64,000 bases of DNA from Zygnema cylindricum (taxonomy: Eukaryota > Streptophyta > Zygnematophyceae > Zygnematales > Zygnemataceae): NCBI GenBank assembly GCA_037447655.1, contig JBBHKE010003331.1, forward strand, positions 20,530-84,529. Direction: 5' to 3'. How positions within the stretch are numbered: position 1 is the stretch's first letter; every line of letters starts with the position of its first letter. Of the stretch, positions 55,686 through 64,000 are shown one piece after another. The position numbers and the translations under genes were made by a program. The notes under the pieces were generated by a model. It worked only from the letters and a program-made list of their open reading frames with translations. It was not told the origin of the DNA and did not search any database.

Positions 55686-58600
55686 ATGGAATCCGAGGAC
55701 GAGGACAATGAGCTCTTTTTGGATGAGGAGTTGGAGGCGAAAAACGAGGTCGAAATTCCACGAAGGCAGAAATGTGCTTACGGTGGATTGAAAGGTGAAG
55801 CGGGCAAGATTATAGATTCAGGTGCCTCCATGCACATGTGTAAGGATAGGCACCTGTTCACTAAGATAAGAAAGATTCCCACCGTAGAGATAGAGTACGG
55901 GGATGGGAGGATAGTCACCACTACTCTTGTAGGATCGATAGATATGAAAGTGTTAGTAGAAGGAAAGACATCCATAGTAACATTCTCCGATGTATTGTTT
56001 ATTCCGGAGCTGAACAAAAACCTCATCTTTACATCTGTATTAGATGATAAGGGTTTTTTTACTAGCACTAGGGAAGGAGTCTTTACTGCTAGCTTTGAGG
56101 AGGAGGTCTATTTCATTGCAGAGAAAGGTAGCCATGGGATGTTTAGGTTGATTTTAAGTAATGAAACAAAGAAACTTTATTATGCTGGTGTTCATGATAT
56201 TATGATGTGCCATAAGAGGCTTGGGCATGTGAATCTAGATAAGTTAAGAGAGATGAAAAAGATAGGAGTGGTGGAAGGGATTCTGTTCAGTGAGAGTAAT
56301 AATATAAGTGATTGTTGTGGATGTGCTCAAGGTAAAGCACACAGATTACCCTTTCCTAAAACAGACTATCACTAATGATTGGTCTCGGTATTCCAGGGTG
56401 TATTTTTTGAAAAACAAGTCAGAAGCTCAGGATTGTTTTAGACAATATAAAGCATGGAGCGAAAAACTCCATGAAACTCCTATCAAGGGGGTAAGGAGTG
56501 ACAATGCTGGAGAGTATACTTCTAACCAGTTTGAGGATTTTTTGAGGGAAGATGGGGTCCAACACCAAAAGACAGTTCCAGAAAACCCGGAACAGAATGG
56601 GGTAGGTGAAAGGTTAAATAGAACACTAAGTGATAGTGCTATAAGTATGATGTCAGATAAAAAGATAGGAAAAAGGTTTTGGGCAGAAGTAATGAACTGT
56701 GTTAATTACCTCAAAAATAGAGTTCTTACTTCAAATATAAAAGATCAAACACCTTATGAGAGATGGACAGGCCGGAAACCAGACATATCTCACTTAAAGG
56801 TGTTTGGCAGTCAAGTATTCAGTCTAGATACAGATCGGTCTAATTGGAAGCTAGATCCTAAAAGAAAACCGGGATACTTATTAGGATATGATGAGGATGT
56901 TAAAGGATATAGAGTTTATGATCTAAAAAGGGAAGATATAATCTTAGTAAAGCATCTAGTAGTTATCGATGAAGGAAAGTCTGTGGATCCCTTCAAGTAT
57001 ACAAAGTCAGTAAAAATCAGATTTGAGTCAGAAAATTCTGATGACTTTGAGCTTCCTAACTATCCAGGTTTTAGAGAAGATGACATTCTTGCAGGTACAA
57101 ATCAGACCGAAAAGGACTCGACTGTGGAAACTCCAGTGACAACTCTACCGGAAGCGGAAGACGTGGTGGAAATTGATTCGGAATCAAGGGATAGGGGAGA
57201 AGCAGAGTTTGTTCGAAAGAATCCACAAGAACCATCTATTCCGGCCTCAGATTTTGAGGGAGGAAGGAGAAGTAGCAAAAGACTGCAAGAAAAACAGGTT
57301 AATAACAAGGTAACTAAATTATCTCATCAAGATGAACCTCAAACTTATGGAGAGGCGATGACTTGTCCAGAAAGGAACCGGTGGAAGAAAGCCATCATTG
57401 TGGAGATGGCCTCAATTATGGCAGCCAATACTTGAGAGCTGGTGGATTGTCCACCTAACCGAAAACCAATTAGTTGTAAGTGGGTTTTCAAATTAAAACT
57501 GAACCCAGATATCAAAATTGAGCACCTACAATGCCCGATTAGTGGCAAAGGGATTTACCCAAAAGGAGGGAATTGACTACGAGGAAACCTTTGCCCCGGT
57601 CGTCAGATTTCCCTCCGTCCGCATACTTCTCAGTCTGGCAGCAGCGCACGACATGGAGGTGCACCAGATGGACATCAAAACAGCTTTTTTGCATGGAGAA
57701 TTGGAAGAGGAGATCTTCATGCGACAACCCGAAGGATTTGTGGAGGAAGGAGAGGAAAGTAAGGTATGCCGGTTGATTAAATCTATTTATAGTTTGAAAC
57801 AGGCGCCTCGACAGTGGAATAAGAAGCTTGATGAGTTTCTTACCGGTCTGGGATATATCCGGATCAGCTCAGATCACTCAATCTATGTTTTTGAAGATGA
57901 GGAAGGTGTTATATTTATTGCAATTTATATTGATGATTTGCTTGTTTTAAGTAAATCAATAGAAAAAATTAAGAAACTGAAAACCAATCTTAAGGGGAGA
58001 TTTGAAATGAAAGATATGGGGAAGCAAAATATATTTTGGGAATTCAAGTAGAAAGAAATCAAAAAAGAAAAATTATAAGTTAGACTCAAAAAGAAGCAAT
58101 AGGGAACATGCTTGAAAAATTTCAGATGGATAAAGCTAATAGTTGTACAACTCCAATGGAGTTAAAGAAAGGAAGTGAGGGGAGTGAGGAAGAAGGAGTC
58201 ATAGTCTTAGACGAGGAATTATCTCTTGAAGAACATAAGTTCATGCAGACTATTCCTTACAGGCAAGTAGTGGGAAGTCTAATCTATTTTATGAATTGTA
58301 CCCGGCCGGATTTAGCTGCAGCTGTAGGAGTGCTGAGTAGAAGTAAATGCTCCCACTGAGAGGGATTGGGAGGCAGCTAAGTGAGTCCTTAGATATTTGA
58401 TAGGAACTAGTGATATATGGTTGCATTTGGGTGGGGAGAATACTGACATCACTACTTGGAGTGATGCTAGTTATGGTGATGCTCCGATAAGGAGATGTAC
58501 TTCTGGATATGTATTATATTTGGGTGATGGGGCTTGTTGTTGGAGTAGCAAACAACTAAAGGTTATTGCTCAGTCCACCATGGAGGCTCAGTATATCGCC

Positions 58601-58912
58601 TCTTGCTGTGCTGTAAAAGAATAGATGTGGGTCAAGTCTTCTCTTGGTGAGCTTGGTCACCTTAAAAGTGGTGTGCAGAATTTTTTTTTGTGATAATCAG
58701 GCAGCAATCGCTATTTCTGCTAATCCTAAACATCATTTTAAAGCCAAACACATGGACATTAGACTCACCTTTGTTAGAGAGAAAGTAGAAAAAAAAAATC
58801 AGTTTATAGTACAGACCAGATAGTGAGATGGTAGCAGATATGATGACCAAACCTGTGCCTTCCCCTAAGCTAATTTTCTGCAGGAGAAGTGTGGTCTGAA
58901 ATTAAAGATTGA
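55686..58912 (+). pseudogene. copia pol, subfamily 3, broken
   Basis: Protease is intact at its active site (KIIDSGASMHMC). GAG-pre-integrase reads CHKRLGHVNLDKLREMKK. In integrase a deletion near 56366 joins RLPFPKT to TITNDWSRYS, removing about 30 residues that include the first catalytic Asp; the other two motifs remain as RSDNAGEY and NGVGERLN. Reverse transcriptase shows MDIKTAFLHGE and YIDDLLVL but carries TGA at 57433, a +1 shift near 57515 and a -1 shift near 58020. RNase H (WSDASYGDAP) has an indel near 58345 and stops at about 58382 and 58622. Confidence 0.88.
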
Positions 58913-58929
58913 CTAGAAAATAAAGGGAG

Positions 58930-59997
58930 TGTAGAAATTGATGGTCTGTTTTTTAAGTATTTTCTAGGTCTAAAAAGAAATATAGAAAGAAACTGAGGCA
59001 GCTTATCTCTAACTTCTCTCTCCAACTCTCACACTTGTCGCAGTCACTGAGAAATTGGAGAGGAAGCTAGAGCCATGGCTACCTAGGCTATCCAAAGGTT
59101 AACGGGAAAATATATTAGTTTATTTACCATTAGGGGTTTATTTACTAAAAAGACATATCTTGCACCCAGGATTTGATCCTGGTAACTGCTGAACTGAAAG
59201 TAGCCGATAGCCGGAAACCTTATCCGTTAAGTCTAGAACTAGTGTTACGTACTGTATGGTTTGATATTTATTTAAACATTTCCACGTAGGATAATTCATT
59301 TAACTAAAACTGTTTCCGGGATACATAGATCCTGTAAAGTAAAAGTACGGATTACGGTCTATATACCAAACGAGTACCGCGCATTTGTTTCTTTAACGAA
59401 ACAAATACCGCGGATGTATTTATGACGGCTCCGATTGAAATGTACATTCTATCGGACGGCAGGGAAGAAAGTCGAGATCGCGGAAGAGATTCTCGGCGGT
59501 TTATGGTCATCGCCACATCGGATGACACATGGCGAAATTACGTTGGATCGCGTATCTCCGGGGATTATGGCACCGAATCCAGATATGACATGTGTCGACT
59601 TTTAGGCCATGTCGTACAATGTCCGTAGAAAAAGTACATCGGCAACTATACTTTTGTGTACACAAGTGCAATATGATTCGCTCCGTACATTTGTAGATAG
59701 AGTCTGTGAAAGAGATAGGACTTAGAAAAATTAGTAGATAGGACCCTCTCTCCCAGAGAGCTTCTGTACAAAAGGTCAACTTTGACCCTCCATAACTAAC
59801 TGCTCAGGGGAGCAAATTCATAGATTTTTTTTGCTATCGACTCAGGAGAGTCTTGCCTTTAGAGGGGTGATGGTAGTCTAAGTTTTTATATGCCAGGGTG
59901 GCAGTTATTCTTGCTGAAACGAAAAGGGGTCAGGGTTATCATACAGGCTTCTTGGAAGCTGTCCATTCTGAGGACTTATGGAGGTCTCAGAGTTTCA
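58930..59997 (+). mobile_element. 3' LTR, subfamily 3
   Basis: It is the partner of the LTR at 53611. The ABRE-like box is mutated here (ACACATGGC), whereas the tRNA-like block (59161-59242) keeps a full GGATCAAATCC core on the minus strand. It ends at the gag start region, so ATGGAGGTCTCAGAGTTTCA runs into flanking DNA. Confidence 0.9.
59161..59242 (-). other. tRNA-like block in subfamily 3 LTRs, antisense
   Basis: Minus strand: D-arm-like ACTTAACGGATAAGG, then ACCGGCTATCGGC, then the T-arm-like CCAGG-ATCAAAT-CCTGG hairpin with GGATCAAATCC (plus 59169-59179). The 5' LTR copy at 53841-53922 has one stem substitution. It does not form a full cloverleaf by eye. Confidence 0.45.
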
Positions 59998-60159
59998 CGC
60001 TATCGCTTTCCCTTTTTACCTTTTCTGTTCGGTTTTAGACGACACGCATAGTGTTCGCCCTATGGACCACGTTGAGTTGGCATATGATTTTTTTAAAGAT
60101 TTTTTGGTCAAACTCAACCTTTGTGTTCAACCTTGAAAGTGTGTTATTTGGTCCCATTA

Positions 60160-61480
60160 GGATATTCCACTTTCCTTTACCCCTCCCCCTAGCTTTCAAG
60201 CTCCTCATCCCTTCGATGTCCCGATTGGTTGGAATACTTTCGTGACCCAATTTCTTGATGTTGCTTTTGAGACACATTTGTCCCACGTGGACGACCTTCC
60301 TCACCTTCTTGATCGAAGGGTGGCTTTTGATCTATTGACTAGGTGTTTTCCCCACCACCTTACCTACCTTACACGTACCTCCCTTCCCACCCTAACACTT
60401 GTCTCCTCTCTCTCAGCCCTTAATGTCCTCCTCTTGGACGTCCATCACACTTTGATAGGTCATGGAAATTTGTATGAAAGTTTAGGCATTTGGATTGCAT
60501 TTACACATCCCTCTTTAACTTTGCAAAGGGTTAGTGTTCATTATCGATTGCCTGTTTTGCTCTCGCTACCTATTTGGGAAGTTGAAGCTTTATTTCCTCC
60601 ACTAGTTTTTCTTGTTTATTGGTTGGGGACACCCCCGTTCTCGCGACCGTGGTCCCTCAAATTTCAGATTTTGTGTTCGCCTTCTACCAATTCTTGTTAG
60701 ACACGACATGTTCTCTTCCTCCTCTTACGTTATTGGATACACCGCTTAATTCCACCTCTATTACGACATCCGTTGTGCTTGTCCTAGTGTCGATTTTCGA
60801 TAAGGTTGTCGCTGCTGAGCTTCTCGAGGTGTTTCCCTTTTATTCTTCGCGTGCATGTCTACTCTCTTGTGTTGGACTTGGTTACGGTGCTTGTTTATGC
60901 GTTACAATTATTTTATCCACACTGTGACCCGCACATGGTGAATTCACCACCGCCCTCCGGTTTTGCCTTAGCCTCTCTCTTACTCTTTTACTTGGCTCTC
61001 TAATTTGCTCTTGTGGTTGTGTTTTGGAGCTCGGTGGCATCTATTTGGTTCGTTGCTCCTCTGGTGGAGAATTGATCCAGGCACATGACATTGTTGGAGA
61101 CGCCATTGCGACTATCGCTTCGAAGGGGTCTTTTATATACAATAGGATGTTTTTCACATTACTCCTTCGCGCCAGATTGATGTTGTTTTGCTCGATGGTG
61201 CCTATCGCCTCTATGGTGACATTCTGTTGGTGAACCCTACTTCGGCTACAATCGTTTTTCAAACAATTCGACATGTTCGGGTGGCCTCCCGTGATGTCTC
61301 TAAGGGGAAGGAGCATTATTATGCACACCGAGATCATATGGATGACTTTATTTCAATGGTGTTTTAGATCTTTGGTTGTTCGGATGTTGCATTAGACGAG
61401 TTTCTTCGTACTTATGGCCAACACTCTTTCGAGCGACGAGGTCCTGCGAGCTCGCCCCCTTCGATCCTTACTAATTTGTA
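60160..61480 (+). pseudogene. decayed ORF, non-LTR-type retroelement-like
   Basis: A coding-like stretch runs across several frames: FVTQFLDVAFETHLSHVDDL (60242-60640), then VGDTPVLATVVPQISDFVFA in another frame, and later RQIDVVLLDGAYRLYGDILL, VNPTSATIVF, SKGKEHYYAHRDHMDDFISM and EIFGCSDVALDEFLRTYGQ-like sequence (61170-61440). The last part resembles, from memory, a C-terminal domain in plant retroelement-like ORFs with a D-x(n)-D-P-T ... KE-x-Y ... DDF(I/F)PLAIE-x-FGC pattern, possibly a restriction-endonuclease-like fold. At least six stops or shifts break it. It begins right after the target duplication of the copia element, so the copia element inserted next to or into it. Confidence 0.4.
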
Positions 61481-64000
61481 ATGTTTACTTGTGGCTTTAT
61501 AAAGAGTTTAAGCTTATATTCTCTTTCGATCAACAATTGCGGTTATGGATTGTCGACGTGTTATAAAACTCCCTCAACGGTACGAGGTTGCTTTTTGTAG
61601 ACATTTAACTATTTTGGGATTGGGGCTCTATTGTTTGTTTGAGTGAGTTGCTCTGTTTTAATATTTGGGTGCGAATTCTTTTGTTTTACGTGTCGTGTAT
61701 GTTAGGATATTGGGCGAATCGGCGTGTGCGGAAATCGTGCCGTTTAATGTTTTGGTTCGGTTCAACATCATTTTGTAAGTACTTTATTTTGTGTATGTTT
61801 GGGTACATTACTTTCGGTACTTGTTGTTTCGAGTGAATCGGACGTCTGACGATTTGGTCAATGTTGGTGAAGAGCGACGCGATTCGCTTCATCGAAAATA
61901 TTCAATGTTTACGGCGAAGCAGCAGGACTTTTGTACGACCGATCCTACTGCGATCCTGCCACATTCTGTTTCGGATTTTGATTACAGAGAGTGATTTCTA
62001 TAAGGGAAGGGTAGCTCGAGTTAGCTCAGGAGCTGTAGGCTATGGCCGGCGCACCTTCGCGTGTACCGGTCATCTTTAGTCGAGTGATTATGGTTTGTTT
62101 TGTTTCTTTGTTTATTTTTTCCGAGGGTATTTTGTGGGTGATAGCTTGTTCCCACCGGAGCATTTGTAACCTTTTGCCCATTCTGATGATTTTCCGAAAA
62201 CTCATTGGAAAACGGGTATTGTTCACACCAAAAATTCGACACGTAACTTCGAATGAAGGTGTCTTGTGACACGTCACCCGCTTTGATGTCATTAAACAAA
62301 GGCGCGAAAACAAACCTCCAGATTTTCAAATTTATTATGTTCGAAAGACGACGACGGTGGTTCAAAGTTTTGCAGATTTTTTGCGCGAAAACAACGAAAT
62401 AGCCGTTTGGATGTTGTTTTTGCTATGTCAGCTTTTAGGGTTACCGTTGGTTTGTTTCACAGAATTACGCTACTTTAACCCGACTTCAATATCCCTCAAT
62501 TTTTTGAGGAAGTTAGGGCGTGTCCCCATGTAAACGATATTTTGAAACGTTATTTTGGAATTTAGCGCTGATTTTACGGTGTACTTTTCAAAGTGTGCCT
62601 ACGTGAATCGTTACTTGCGCGTTCATTATTTTGAATATGTGGCAGTTGTACACGTCGCCAATACTTGCGAAACCGAAACTGCTGACATTTGTAGACGCCA
62701 ACCGTCTCGGAACAAACTGCCGACATTTGTACGCCGCAAAGAGCTCCTGACATACTGAGACAATTGTCGACGCCAAATGTCATTTGTTGACGCCCACACG
62801 TGAACGACATAAGCAATCGCCAACGTCTACAAAATGACATTTATAGACGCCCACAAGTGGACAACATAAGCAAACGGACAAACATATTTTTTTCGTGTAT
62901 TCTCCTAACTGCAAAAAGACAAATGAAAACTTTTGACGCGTGCAACCCAAGATTTATATTCGTCAATAGGGTAGTATTTTGATTAAAAGGAGGTCACGAT
63001 TTGATTTCATTACAAGTGTGAAGATGAGCTGGAAGTGGGTCGCGATGATAATATTGCCAAATCGCCGTACATTTCAAGTTCCAAGATGACGCAAAATGTA
63101 TTTGAGTTTCTGCCCATTTTTCTTACGACTTAATATTTTCAAGTAGGAAGTCCCATTTTATGTGTAAACGACGGGAAAAAACCCTTCCTTGAACACATGG
63201 GGACACGCCCTTAGTGTGTACGGTTTTCCGAAAATTTCCGAAAACAAAAAAGTCGGTGCTCGGAACTCCGAACATTATTTGAACGTCCGTCTGTTGCGGA
63301 AGAGAATTTTCTTCCGGTGGGAACAGGCTATGAGTGGGAGTGGGTTAATTAATCAGAAGTGATCAATGGAGTAATCTAAATTTGAATTTTGGAATGGAAA
63401 AGGCCTCTAGTAAAATATATGACTTTTGACGGATTTCTTTGTCATCTTTGTCTTGCTTCCGCTGTGGTGTATCTGTTGTTATTCCTGGGTATTAATCTAT
63501 CAGTTTTTATGTGTCCGGGTTGCTTTCTTTGTTTTACATTGCCCCTCTTGTGTTTTTCTGTTTCGGCCATGCCACCCCTTTTGTACCCCTAGACTCAGAT
63601 GGTTTATCATCGCGCTCTTTAATTCAAACTGCTTTACAAAAGAATAACATGTTTCTAGCGTCGTACGAATTTCAAGAATCTCGGACGATCACAAATGGTC
63701 GCGCAAAATGTGCGAGCTTGGAAATCCATGAAGCGTGACGAAGCAAGGTCGTACGGAACGTGTGTAAAGCGTGACTGTGAAGTGCGGGCGGTCCTCATGA
63801 CACGTCCACAGTACAAATTTCTACGTTGACAAACCTCCAGATTGTATAGCCGACAAAACTCAGGTCAACGTGCTTAGTTTGACGACGCGTGGGCAAGACG
63901 ATGGCCTGTGTTGAAATCCAGGTCGCCCAGCCGACAAAACACGTGGGTCTACAAGTCCGATGTGCAAATTAAAATGTCGGTGGATGAAGACATTTCCAGG
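61481..64000. other. intergenic, no gene seen
   Basis: No convincing coding sequence on either strand. At about 62760-62880 two diverged ~56-base tandem units share GACGCCCACA, GACATAAGCAA and AATGTCATTT-like words. The remaining short open frames show no family features. Confidence 0.5.

Larger units (their letters stand above)
53611..59997 (+). mobile_element. copia element with both LTRs and TSD (subfamily 3)
   Basis: The element is 6387 bases, flanked by the 5-bp duplication CGCTA at 53606-53610 and 59998-60002. The LTRs (53611-54676 and 58930-59997) differ by roughly 6-7% by eye, so this is the youngest full insertion in the window. The primer site is intact. The internal region encodes gag and pol in the copia order but is broken at about ten places, so it can no longer move on its own. 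Confidence 0.93.

Overview
This window reads as nuclear DNA of a land plant or close streptophyte relative. The evidence is intron-rich genes with plant-type products (an IF1-like mitochondrial protein, a DUF72 protein, a GFO/IDH/MocA oxidoreductase, a probably plastid SDR-CIA30 fusion), an intron-bearing elongator tRNA-Met gene, and retrotransposon primer sites that match the plant initiator tRNA-Met as I recall it. Introns are mostly 0.1-1 kb. The species cannot be assigned from the sequence alone; compact introns with this repeat load would suit a bryophyte or another non-seed plant.

Layout. 1-14.8 kb is nested, decayed LTR retrotransposons. A minus-strand Ty3/gypsy-type element (LTR, primer site, gag, zinc knuckle, protease) is broken up by three Ty1/copia-type insertions: a tandem-like pair at 158-6336, a solo LTR at 7736-8760 with a 5-bp target duplication, and a degenerate second subfamily at 9234-14807. 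14.8-21.5 kb is AT-rich repeat DNA holding diverged direct repeats, a 28-bp minisatellite, dispersed modules, a Tourist-like MITE and a 31-bp tandem array. That array sits beside one intact and three broken tRNA-Met copies. 23.5-46.1 kb is a gene island with four plus-strand genes. A small spliced gene lies on the minus strand near 48.6-49.1 kb. 50.4-53.5 kb is a cluster of TIR elements and dispersed repeats shared with 18-20 kb. 53611-59997 is the most complete copia element, with two LTRs, a CGCTA target duplication, and a broken gag-pol that lacks the first integrase catalytic Asp. 60.1-61.5 kb holds a decayed ORF that probably comes from a non-LTR-type retroelement. The remainder has no recognisable gene.

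How the parts relate. The four island genes are ordinary single-copy housekeeping genes with no operon-like relation. The strongest unusual signals are in the copia family. Its primer-binding site is complementary to the anticodon half of initiator tRNA-Met, the arrangement known from Drosophila copia. Its gag start codon lies inside the LTR, so the primer site is translated. Its LTRs carry an antisense tRNA-like block with a B-box-like core. In the genes, two introns best fit GC-AG splicing, and an 18-nt microexon carries the EKP signature of the oxidoreductase.
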